Positions 1 through 6,292 of a DNA stretch of 9,490 bases are shown here, in pieces. The translations under genes were made by a program, and so were the position numbers. This stretch comes from Candidatus Pelagibacter sp. (GTDB lineage: Bacteria; Pseudomonadota; Alphaproteobacteria; Pelagibacterales; Pelagibacteraceae): contig JAFJTK010000135.1 of NCBI GenBank assembly GCA_017880265.1, forward strand, positions 1 through 9,490. The letters are read 5' to 3'. The notes beneath the pieces were generated by a model. The model had not been told where the DNA came from, searched no databases, and worked only from the letters and a program-made list of their open reading frames with translations. Each line of letters begins with the position of its first letter. Positions within the stretch are counted from its first letter, which is position 1.

Positions 1-425
1 GGGATTATCAAAAAGCTGATGAAGATTTAAAATATTCATTAAAAATTAATCCAGATGATGCTTATGTTTTGAATTACCTAGCCTATTCATGGTTAGAGAG
101 AGATTATAAAATTGATGAAGCGATGGAAATGTTAGAAAAAGCATATGCCCTAAGAAGTAATGATCCTTATATTACAGATTCGATAGGGTGGGCGTATTAT
201 TTGATAGATAATTTTATTGAAGCAGAAAAATATATTAAAAAAGCAGTAGAATTAATGCCAGAGGATCCAACTGTGAATGATCACTATGGCGATATTTTAT
301 GGAAATTAAATAGAAATATTCAAGCCAGATATTTTTGGAACTATGTCTTACAATTAGATGATGCAGATGAAGATATTAAAAAAAAGATAAATATAAAAAT
401 GATAGAAGGTCTCCATAATTCTTGA
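1..425 (+). CDS. TPR-repeat protein, C-terminal part (5' end outside window)
   Basis: The frame is open from base 3 to the TGA at 423-425, giving 140 visible residues. There is no convincing start inside the window (the first possible one is a TTG at 69, mid-repeat), so this is the C-terminus of a longer protein. At least three tetratricopeptide-type helical hairpins are visible: one around NYLAYSWLERDY, a second around DSIGWAYYLIDNFIEAEKY, and a third around NDHYGDILWKLNRNIQARYFW, separated by Asn/Asp-Pro turns typical of TPRs. The SIGWAYY and NDHYGD...W blocks resemble a TPR protein widespread in proteobacteria, which from memory often lies next to ispE in alphaproteobacteria. TPR domains bind protein partners; the partner here is unknown. 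Its stop codon overlaps the ispE start (TGATG), implying co-transcription and coupled translation. No signal peptide can be judged because the N-terminus is missing. Confidence 0.85.
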   Translation, partial: DYQKADEDLKYSLKINPDDAYVLNYLAYSWLERDYKIDEAMEMLEKAYALRSNDPYITDSIGWAYYLIDNFIEAEKYIKKAVELMPEDPTVNDHYGDILWKLNRNIQARYFWNYVLQLDDADEDIKKKINIKMIEGLHNS

Positions 426-1270
426 TGAAAATTTATGAAGTAAAATCATTTGCCAAGATCAATTTAGCTTTACATGTTACTGGCAAACTAACTAACCTTC
501 ACAAAATTGAGAGTGTTGTTAATTTTATTGAGTTACATGATAAGATATTTATAAAAAAGATTAATAGCAATAAACACAATATTTCTTTCATAGGTAATTT
601 TTCTAAAAATATAAAAAAAGATAATACGGTTAGTAAATTATTTAAAATTTTAGAGGACAAAAAAATTTTAAATAATAAAAAATTTCAAATTAAGATAAAA
701 AAAAACATTCCTCATGAAGCAGGTCTTGGAGGAGGGTCGATGAACGCTGCTACAATTCTAAATTTCTTTATTCAAAAAAAATTTATTAAGATTCATCGAA
801 AAAAAGTCTTGCAAATTTCAAAATTAATAGGCTCTGATGTAATTTTGGGTATAAATCCAAAGAGTGCAATTTTATCATCAAATGGGATTGTTAAAAAATT
901 TTCAAAAACTTCGAGGTTTAATATTTTACTTATCCGTCCAAATTTTGGATGCTCTACAAAAAAAATTTATTCAGGAGTAAAAGATTTTAGTAAACCTATA
1001 TTGAATAATCCTCGAAAAAATATGATGAATTTAAAGTCTTTATTAAAATATAAAAATGACTTAGAAAAAATTGCATTTACAAAGTACCCAAAGCTTAAAA
1101 TATTAAAATCTTTTTTAGAAAATTTAAACCAACCCTTATTTGTAAGAATGACTGGATCTGGCTCAGTTATAGTTGCGTATTATCAAAAAAAACAAGATTG
1201 CAAATTAGCAAAAGTTAGATTTAAAAGAAAATTTAAAAATTATTGGTGCAATATATCAAAAACTATATAA
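425..1270 (+). CDS. ispE: 4-diphosphocytidyl-2-C-methyl-D-erythritol kinase (IspE)
   Basis: This cytoplasmic GHMP-family kinase phosphorylates the 2-hydroxyl of CDP-methylerythritol with ATP in the MEP route to isopentenyl diphosphate. From the ATG at 425 it is 281 residues, normal for the family. Visible motifs are FAKINLALHV near residues 9-18 with the catalytic Lys11, the ATP-binding loop PHEAGLGGGSMNAA at 96-109, the catalytic Asp138 in IGSDVILGI, and the C-terminal GHMP motif MTGSGS at 242-247. The glycine loop has Met106 where Ser is usual, and the protein is unusually rich in Lys, Asn and Ile, so it is a divergent member, but both catalytic residues are present. A TTG at 422 could add one residue; I chose ATG 425 because it overlaps the upstream TGA by one base, a standard coupling arrangement. 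There is no clear Shine-Dalgarno sequence. Confidence 0.93.
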   Translation: MKIYEVKSFAKINLALHVTGKLTNLHKIESVVNFIELHDKIFIKKINSNKHNISFIGNFSKNIKKDNTVSKLFKILEDKKILNNKKFQIKIKKNIPHEAGLGGGSMNAATILNFFIQKKFIKIHRKKVLQISKLIGSDVILGINPKSAILSSNGIVKKFSKTSRFNILLIRPNFGCSTKKIYSGVKDFSKPILNNPRKNMMNLKSLLKYKNDLEKIAFTKYPKLKILKSFLENLNQPLFVRMTGSGSVIVAYYQKKQDCKLAKVRFKRKFKNYWCNISKTI

Positions 1271-1286
1271 ATTTTATTTTTTTGTG

Positions 1287-1292
1287 TTATAT
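1287..1292 (+). promoter_or_regulatory. Candidate -10 box for tRNA-Gln (and cca)
   Basis: TTATAT lies in the 33-base gap between the ispE stop and the tRNA, 11 bases before the mature tRNA 5' end. That spacing would fit initiation a few bases upstream of the tRNA with a short 5' leader removed by RNase P. No good -35 box is seen at 16-18 bases upstream, where the sequence is plain A/T. In such AT-rich DNA this could be chance, and read-through from ispE is equally possible. Confidence 0.3.
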
Positions 1293-1303
1293 GAAAGCAA
1301 GAT

Positions 1304-1377
1304 TGGGGCGTAGCCAAGTGGTAAGGCACTGGTTTTTGGTACCGGCATCCTAGGTTCGAATCCTAGCGCCCCAGCCA
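1304..1377 (+). tRNA. trnQ: tRNA-Gln (anticodon UUG), CCA encoded
   Basis: The cloverleaf can be folded by eye. The acceptor stem TGGGGCG (1304-1310) pairs fully with CGCCCCA (1367-1373), followed by discriminator G1374 and a genomically encoded CCA at 1375-1377. The anticodon stem CTGGT (1329-1333) pairs with ACCGG (1341-1345), including one U-G pair, around the seven-base loop TTTTGGT, which puts anticodon TTG at 1336-1338 and reads glutamine CAA (and CAG by wobble). The T arm CTAGG/CCTAG (1350-1354 with 1362-1366) closes the standard loop TTCGAAT. The D arm region 1311-1327 has the expected AGCC...GGTAAGGC shape. This is a normal, apparently functional tRNA; the gene downstream begins only three bases after the CCA. 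Confidence 0.97.
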
Positions 1378-1380
1378 TAT

Positions 1381-2655
1381 ATGGATAACTTTTTAGATAA
1401 AATTTTTTTTAGATCTCGTAATCTTGATTATATAAGTCAAAATCTTATTGATTTAACAAATCAAACTCCTGCAAATAAAATTTTTGAAGCACTTAATTCT
1501 TACTCTCATAATAGTGAAGTGAGATACGTCGGAGGTTGTGTAAGAAAGATTATTAAAAAACAAATTGTTGATGATATTGATTTAGCCACAAATTTAAAAC
1601 CTAGTGAAGTTTGTGATGCTCTTAAAAAAAAAGAAATTAATTTTTATGAAACTGGTATTGAGCATGGAACAGTAACTGCAATAATCGATAATAATAAATA
1701 TGAAATTACTTCATTGAGAAAAGATATTTCTACAGATGGACGACATGCAAAAGTAGAATTTTCTATTGATTGGAAGGAAGATGCAGCCAGAAGAGATTTT
1801 TCGATTAATTCAATTTATTCAGATAAAGATGGAAATTTGTTTGATCCTTATAATGGTAAGAAAGATCTTGAAGAAGGTAATGTTAATTTTATTGGAGATG
1901 CAGAAAGTAGAGTAAAAGAAGATTACTTACGTATTCTTAGGTACGTAAGATTTTTTATAAATTATTCTAATCAAAGCCATGATCCAAAAATAATTAAGAT
2001 TATTAAAAAAAATATTGGTGGTGTTTCCAAATTATCATCAGAGAGATTATTAGATGAATTCAAAAAATTAACAAAATCAGAGGCATTCTTAAAAATATTT
2101 AATAACAAAACTTGTTTAGAGTTAATAAAAATAATTTTCCCTCAACTTACAAACTTAGACAATTTTATAAAATTAAATTCTCATGCTAAAGAAAATTTAT
2201 CTAAAGTTGATTTTATTTTTCTATTGTCATTAATGATAGTTGATGGAACAGATAATACTGATTATTTTATTTATAAATTTAATTTATCTAAAAAAGATCA
2301 AAAAAGATTAAAGTCAATTAATTTTTTTTACAAAGAAAATGTGAATGTTAAATATTTTAATGAAAAAAACTTTAATAAAATTTTTTATTATAATGGCAAA
2401 CAAACTGTACTTGATATTATTAATTTTAAATTATTCTCATCTGTTAAAGTTGAAAAAAAATTACTAAAATTAATAGAAATTTATAAAAGTAAAATTCTTC
2501 CTACTTTTCCAATAAGTGCAAAAACAATAATGGCAAAATATAATATTCCTGAAGGAAAGATATTAGGTAACAAACTTAAGATGATAGAGGAAACATGGGT
2601 GCAAAATGGTTTCCAAATCTCAGAAAAACAAATTCAAAAAATTATTAAAAGTTAA
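1381..2655 (+). CDS. cca: tRNA nucleotidyltransferase / CCA-adding enzyme
   Basis: This class II nucleotidyltransferase adds or repairs the 3' CCA end of tRNAs using CTP and ATP. In 424 residues the family's order is clear: nucleotide-binding motif GGCVRK at 51-56 (usually GGxVRD), the metal-binding pair Asp65-Ile-Asp67 in DDIDLAT, HGTVTAI at 95-101, EITSLRKD...DGRHA at 108-122, the RRDFSIN motif from Arg137, and the base-selecting EDxxR motif as EDYLR at 180-184, followed by RILRYVRF. The C-terminal half is a lysine-rich helical region, as expected for tRNA contact. Bacterial poly(A) polymerases share this fold, so substrate choice is inferred from family and context. ATG 1381 is the only ATG before the conserved core; it leaves about 50 residues ahead of GGCVR, somewhat long. 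The 5' leader is just TAT after the tRNA CCA, so the mRNA is probably co-transcribed with tRNA-Gln. The stop overlaps the greA stop on the opposite strand. Confidence 0.93.
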   Translation: MDNFLDKIFFRSRNLDYISQNLIDLTNQTPANKIFEALNSYSHNSEVRYVGGCVRKIIKKQIVDDIDLATNLKPSEVCDALKKKEINFYETGIEHGTVTAIIDNNKYEITSLRKDISTDGRHAKVEFSIDWKEDAARRDFSINSIYSDKDGNLFDPYNGKKDLEEGNVNFIGDAESRVKEDYLRILRYVRFFINYSNQSHDPKIIKIIKKNIGGVSKLSSERLLDEFKKLTKSEAFLKIFNNKTCLELIKIIFPQLTNLDNFIKLNSHAKENLSKVDFIFLLSLMIVDGTDNTDYFIYKFNLSKKDQKRLKSINFFYKENVNVKYFNEKNFNKIFYYNGKQTVLDIINFKLFSSVKVEKKLLKLIEIYKSKILPTFPISAKTIMAKYNIPEGKILGNKLKMIEETWVQNGFQISEKQIQKIIKS

Positions 2656-3128
2656 ATATATTTTACGTCTTTTATTTCAAAATTTTTAACTCCTGCAGGA
2701 GTTGTAATTTCCACTAGATCATTTTTATTTTTCCCAATTAGGCCTTTGCCTATTGGTGATTGGAAAAAAATTAGCTTTTGTTTTAAATCAGCTTCGTCTT
2801 TGCCAACAATTTTATAGTTAATTTTTTCACCATTATCTAAGTTCTCTAAAAATACCGTAGAACCAAAGATTATTTTTCCATCATTATTTAACTTTGTAAC
2901 ATCGATGACGTTAGCTCTTGCAATAATATCATTTATCTCTGTTATTCTTCCTTCGTTGTGAGATTGTTCTTCTTTTGCGGCATGGTATTCTGCGTTTTCC
3001 TTAAGATCTCCATGTGATCTTGCTTCTGCAATTGCAGCTACAATCTCAGGTCTCTTTTTTTCTTTTAAAAAAACTAATTCTTCTTTTAGTTTATTCAATC
3101 CATTCAATGTTATCGGTTCTTTATCCAT
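2652..3128 (-). CDS. greA: Transcription elongation factor GreA
   Basis: GreA enters the RNA polymerase secondary channel and stimulates cleavage of backtracked transcripts so that elongation can resume. The 158-residue length is the family norm. The N-terminal coiled coil spans roughly residues 8-75 and carries the strongly conserved tip [20 protein letters not shown], with the acidic catalytic pair Asp41 and Glu44. The C-terminal FKBP-like domain follows, with VFGS-like IIFGSTVFL, the [10 protein letters not shown] stretch, and [10 protein letters not shown] near the end. The ATG at 3128 matches the family start, and only three bases (3129-3131) separate it from the hemF stop, so it is probably the last gene of a trmL-hemF-greA transcript. 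Its TAA is the complement of part of the cca TAA, the two sharing TTAA. A perfect 16-bp palindrome lies within its last codons. Confidence 0.97.
   Translation of the reverse strand: MDKEPITLNGLNKLKEELVFLKEKKRPEIVAAIAEARSHGDLKENAEYHAAKEEQSHNEGRITEINDIIARANVIDVTKLNNDGKIIFGSTVFLENLDNGEKINYKIVGKDEADLKQKLIFFQSPIGKGLIGKNKNDLVEITTPAGVKNFEIKDVKYI
2688..2703. repeat. Perfect 16-bp palindrome inside the greA 3' end
   Basis: AACTCCTGCAGGAGTT equals its own reverse complement, with a PstI-type core. As RNA from either strand it could fold into a six-base-pair stem (AACUCC/GGAGUU) with a UGCA loop. It codes for the Thr-Pro-Ala-Gly-Val segment of GreA, a conserved part of the protein, so codon constraint may explain it. 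It lies 33 bases inside the cca/greA convergent junction, which has no other visible hairpin. No U-run directly follows on either strand, so it is not a standard intrinsic terminator. Confidence 0.6.
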
Positions 3129-3131
3129 TTA

Positions 3132-3959
3132 TTATTTCCATTTAGCAACTGGAGGTAACGACATTAATATACCCTCAACATTTCCACCAGTTTGTAAACC
3201 AAATTTGGTTCCTCTATCATATAATAAGTTAAACTCAGCGTATCTACCTCTTTTAATATACTGCATCTCCTTATCTTTTAAAGTCCATTTTTTTTTAACT
3301 TTATTTTCTATAATACTATTAAATATCATTTGAAATGTTACTCCAACATCTCTTACAAATTTAAAATCTTTTTCAAAGTTATCTTTTTTATAATCAAAAA
3401 AAATGCCACCTATTCCTCTTGCTTCATTCCTGTGTGGTAAGAAGAAATATTCATCACACCATTTTTTGTATTTTTTATAATAATTTTTATTGTGACGATT
3501 ACACATTTTTTTTAAAGATTGATGAAATTTGTTTTTTTCTTTATCATCTTTAATAGCTGGAGTTACATCCATACCACCACCAAACCAATTCTGAGTAGTA
3601 CAGATATATCTAGTATTAAAATGCATTGCTGGAATATGCGGATTTTGCATGTGCATTACAATCGAGATACCTGAAGCCCAAAATCTTGGATCTTTACTAG
3701 CTCCAGGAATATTTTTTTGAAATTTTTTTGGAAATTTTCCATAAACTTTTGAAAAGTTTACTCCCACTTTTTCAAAAACTTTTCCATTTGTGATGATTCT
3801 ATATTCACCACCACCCTCATCTTTTATTTTACTTCTTTGCCATGAGGTTGATTTAAATTTTATTTTATTTTTTTCTAATCTGCTAATATCGTCACAGATC
3901 GCATTTTGAAGTAGTTTGAACCAATTACTTGCTAAATCTTTTTTAATTTCAATATCCAT
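3132..3959 (-). CDS. hemF: Oxygen-dependent coproporphyrinogen III oxidase (HemF)
   Basis: HemF uses molecular oxygen to decarboxylate two propionates of coproporphyrinogen III, giving protoporphyrinogen IX in heme synthesis. The 275-residue protein carries the family blocks in order: VMHMQNPHIPAMHFNTRY (101-118) with the conserved His103 and His113, NWFGGGMDVTP (124-134), the His146 region, the YKKWCDEYFFLPHRNE stretch with His176, RGIGGIFFDY (181-190), and the C-terminal FNLLYDRGTKFGLQTGGN followed by SLPP. The four histidines align with the conserved set in E. coli HemF. It has no signal peptide, consistent with a cytoplasmic soluble enzyme. It starts one base after the trmL stop and ends three bases before greA, so it is mid-operon. 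Requirement for oxygen fits an aerobic host, and the heme product could supply the bc1 genes nearby. Confidence 0.97.
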   Translation of the reverse strand: MDIEIKKDLASNWFKLLQNAICDDISRLEKNKIKFKSTSWQRSKIKDEGGGEYRIITNGKVFEKVGVNFSKVYGKFPKKFQKNIPGASKDPRFWASGISIVMHMQNPHIPAMHFNTRYICTTQNWFGGGMDVTPAIKDDKEKNKFHQSLKKMCNRHNKNYYKKYKKWCDEYFFLPHRNEARGIGGIFFDYKKDNFEKDFKFVRDVGVTFQMIFNSIIENKVKKKWTLKDKEMQYIKRGRYAEFNLLYDRGTKFGLQTGGNVEGILMSLPPVAKWK

Positions 3960-3960
3960 T

Positions 3961-4419
3961 TTATAATAATTTAGTTTGTCTTAAACTTTCTGCCAAAACA
4001 ATTGCAACAGAAGATGCAATATTTAAAGACCTGGCATTTACATTCATAGGTATTTTTAAACGATCACTAATTGATTGGTGAATACTTTCTGGTACACCGG
4101 CACTTTCTCTACCAAATAATATTGTGTCATTTTTCTCAAATTTAAACTTTAAGTATGATACAGAAGCCTTTGTGGTCATTAATACTACTCTTTGATTCTT
4201 TTTTGCTTCAAAAAACTTTTCTGCACTTTGATGTATCTCAATTTTATTTAAATCCATGTAATCCATTACTACTCTTTTAAACCTTTTATCACTTAGATGA
4301 AAACCACATGGCTCGATGATTTCAAGTTTAGCTCCTAAACAAGCACAAGTTCTTATTATTGCTGCTGTATTTTGAGGAATATCTGGCTCATACAATGCAA
4401 TATTAGGTCTCTGGCTCAT
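3961..4419 (-). CDS. trmL: tRNA (cytidine/uridine-34 2'-O)-methyltransferase TrmL, SPOUT family
   Basis: This small SpoU-type enzyme transfers a methyl group from S-adenosylmethionine to the ribose 2'-OH at the wobble position of certain leucine tRNAs in the TrmL family. At 152 residues it is the minimal single-domain form, without an extra RNA-binding domain. SPOUT motifs are complete: IPQNTAAIIRTC at 14-25 (motif 1, with the conserved Asn and Arg), ILFGRESAGVP at 100-110 (motif 2), and IPMNVNARSLNIASSVAIVL at 123-142 (motif 3, the knot and SAM-binding part). These together with ALYEPDIP at the start favour TrmL over the longer TrmH/RlmB enzymes. It is the first gene of the leftward trmL-hemF-greA block and is divided from petA by a 91-base divergent spacer. 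The exact tRNA target in this organism is inferred from the family. Confidence 0.93.
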   Translation of the reverse strand: MSQRPNIALYEPDIPQNTAAIIRTCACLGAKLEIIEPCGFHLSDKRFKRVVMDYMDLNKIEIHQSAEKFFEAKKNQRVVLMTTKASVSYLKFKFEKNDTILFGRESAGVPESIHQSISDRLKIPMNVNARSLNIASSVAIVLAESLRQTKLL

Positions 4420-4510
4420 AAATTATGTGTCATTCTTTCAGTAGAAAAAAAACTATTATCTTATAAGAAATCGTATATTAAGTAATTTTTTAACAATAAT
4501 ATTTAAAAAA
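4420..4510. promoter_or_regulatory. Divergent intergenic region, probable promoters for trmL (leftward) and petABC (rightward)
   Basis: This is the largest gene-free stretch in the window, between two genes that diverge, so it should contain promoters for both. Possible -10 boxes are TATATT at 4474-4479 for petA and, on the - strand, GATAAT at 4460-4455 for trmL. Neither has a convincing -35 box at normal spacing, and the DNA is so AT-rich that such hexamers are expected by chance. No Shine-Dalgarno sequence precedes either ATG. No operator-like inverted repeat stands out. The promoter role is inferred from gene orientation; the exact boxes are guesses. Confidence 0.45.
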
Positions 4511-5020
4511 ATGTCAGATAAAAAGCCAAAAAGAAGAGAGTTTTTGTTCACGGCATCTTATGCTGTTGGAGCAGTTGGTGTTGGAGCGGTAGTTTGGCCG
4601 TTAGTAGATCAAATGAATCCTGATGCTTCAGTAAAAGCATTAGCAAGTACAGAAGTTGACGTAAGTTCTGTAAAACCAGGAAACACAATAACAGTTCTTT
4701 GGAGAGGAAAACCAGTTTTCATTAGAAGAAGAACTCAAGAAGAAATTTCAGAAGCTAGATCAGTTAAAATGGAGGATTTAATTCATCCTGAAAAAGATGA
4801 AGATAGAGCTAAAAACCCTGAGTGGCTAGTTATGCTTGGAGTTTGTACACATTTAGGGTGTGTGCCATTAAATGATAAAGGTGATTATGATGGATGGTTC
4901 TGTCCTTGTCACGGTTCACATTATGATACATCTGGTAGAATAAGAAAAGGACCTGCGCCTTTAAATATGGAAGTTCCAAAATACGAGTTTGTTAACGCCA
5001 ATACAATTAAAATTGGATAA
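4511..5020 (+). CDS. petA: Ubiquinol-cytochrome c reductase, Rieske iron-sulfur subunit
   Basis: This is the [2Fe-2S] subunit of the cytochrome bc1 complex, taking the first electron from ubiquinol and passing it to cytochrome c1 on the periplasmic side. In 169 residues, the N-terminus has a twin-arginine stretch KRREFLF (Arg8-Arg9) followed by a hydrophobic segment at about 11-31, which would be an uncleaved Tat signal and membrane anchor, as in other alphaproteobacteria. The cluster-binding domain has box I CTHLGC (ligands Cys112 and His114) and box [11 protein letters not shown] (ligands Cys131 and His134), with Cys117 and Cys133 placed to form the stabilising disulfide. GPAP at 147-150 is the Pro loop. 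The flexible hinge is near residues 38-48. It is first in petABC, eight bases ahead of petB, and all key residues are present. Confidence 0.98.
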   Translation: MSDKKPKRREFLFTASYAVGAVGVGAVVWPLVDQMNPDASVKALASTEVDVSSVKPGNTITVLWRGKPVFIRRRTQEEISEARSVKMEDLIHPEKDEDRAKNPEWLVMLGVCTHLGCVPLNDKGDYDGWFCPCHGSHYDTSGRIRKGPAPLNMEVPKYEFVNANTIKIG

Positions 5021-5028
5021 TTAATATT

Positions 5029-6291
5029 ATGAGTGATCACGAATATACACCCTCATCAAAAGTTGGAAAATGGTTTAACGATAGACTTCCCCTTTTAACT
5101 TTAGCAAATCACTTAACAGATTATCCTACTCCTAAGAATTTAAATTATTGGTGGACATTTGGTGGAATTCTAACTTTTTGTTTAATAACTCAAATTGTAA
5201 CTGGTTTAACACTTGCAATGCATTACATAGCTCATGCTGATATGGCTTTTGAAAGTGTTGAGCATATCATGAGAGATGTTAATTATGGTTGGTTGATAAG
5301 ATACATTCATGCAAATGGAGCATCTATGTTTTTCTTAGCAGTCTATATTCATATATTTAGATCTTTATTTTATGGATCTTACAAATCTCCAAGAGAAATT
5401 ATCTGGATAATTGGAATAATTATTTATCTTTTAATGATGGCAGCTGCATTTATGGGTTACGTATTACCTTGGGGTCAAATGAGTTTCTGGGGAGCAACAG
5501 TTATTACAAATTTATTTAGTGCAATACCATTAGTAGGCGAGGGTATAGTTACTTGGTTATGGGGTGGCTACTCTGTAGACAACCCTACTTTAACAAGATT
5601 TTTTACACTTCATTATTTAATTCCTTTTTTAATTTTGGGATTAGTAGTTTTACACATTTGGGCGTTACATGTTCCAGGGAATAATAATCCTGTTGGAATT
5701 GATATAAAGAAACCTTCAAAAGATACAGTACCGTTTCATCCATACATTGTTATTAAAGATGGATTTGCATTACTAATGTTTATGATTGTTTTTGCTTTTT
5801 TTGTTTTTTATTCACCTAATATCCTAGGTCATGCTGATAATTATATTGAAGCTAATCCAATGGTAACACCCGCTCATATTGTTCCTGAATGGTATCTATT
5901 ACCTTTTTACGCAATTTTAAGATCTGTTCCTGACAAGTTGCTTGGAGTTGTAGCAATGCTTTCAGCTATTTTAATTTTAGCAGTACTACCATGGTTGGAT
6001 ACTTCAAAAATTAGATCTGCAGTGTTTAGACCATTATACAAACAGTTCTACTGGATACTTGTAGCTGATGTTTTAATTCTAGGATACATGGGAGCTATGC
6101 CAGCAGAGGGGCTTTACTTATTAATTGCGAGAGTAGCTACAGCATATTATTTCCTTCATTTCTTAATAATTTTACCTGTATTAGGATTTAAAGAAAAAAC
6201 ATTGCCAATTCCATTAAGTATAACCGAACCTGTTCTTGGGGGCTCTGGGAATTTAGCAATGGCTAAAAATAAAGAAAGTATAGACAAATAA
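5029..6291 (+). CDS. petB: Ubiquinol-cytochrome c reductase, cytochrome b subunit
   Basis: This is the integral-membrane core of the bc1 complex, holding the two b hemes and both quinone sites. It is a full-length fused cytochrome b of 420 residues (not the split b6/subunit IV form), with about eight hydrophobic helices. The bis-histidine heme ligands are visible as His94 and His108 in one helix ([19 protein letters not shown]) and His195 and His209 in another, each pair separated by 13 residues. The ubiquinol-oxidation site motif PEWY is at 286-289, followed by [27 protein letters not shown] and [13 protein letters not shown] are also strong family signatures. After the last helix there is a short tail of about 35 residues. 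The TAA is one base before the petC GTG, so translation is probably coupled. Nothing looks truncated. Confidence 0.98.
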   Translation: MSDHEYTPSSKVGKWFNDRLPLLTLANHLTDYPTPKNLNYWWTFGGILTFCLITQIVTGLTLAMHYIAHADMAFESVEHIMRDVNYGWLIRYIHANGASMFFLAVYIHIFRSLFYGSYKSPREIIWIIGIIIYLLMMAAAFMGYVLPWGQMSFWGATVITNLFSAIPLVGEGIVTWLWGGYSVDNPTLTRFFTLHYLIPFLILGLVVLHIWALHVPGNNNPVGIDIKKPSKDTVPFHPYIVIKDGFALLMFMIVFAFFVFYSPNILGHADNYIEANPMVTPAHIVPEWYLLPFYAILRSVPDKLLGVVAMLSAILILAVLPWLDTSKIRSAVFRPLYKQFYWILVADVLILGYMGAMPAEGLYLLIARVATAYYFLHFLIILPVLGFKEKTLPIPLSITEPVLGGSGNLAMAKNKESIDK

Positions 6292-6292
6292 A

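Noticed and set aside
69..71. TTG at 69 as the start of a 118-residue protein
   Set aside because: The frame continues open to the window edge with TPR-like sequence before it, so this is an internal leucine of a longer protein.
422..424. TTG as an alternative ispE start
   Set aside because: The ATG immediately following overlaps the upstream stop in the common TGATG form and is the stronger start; the difference is one residue.
4441..4459. Possible hairpin AGTAG-A8-CTATT in the petA/trmL spacer
   Set aside because: Five weak pairs including a wobble around an A-rich loop; expected by chance in this AT-rich spacer.
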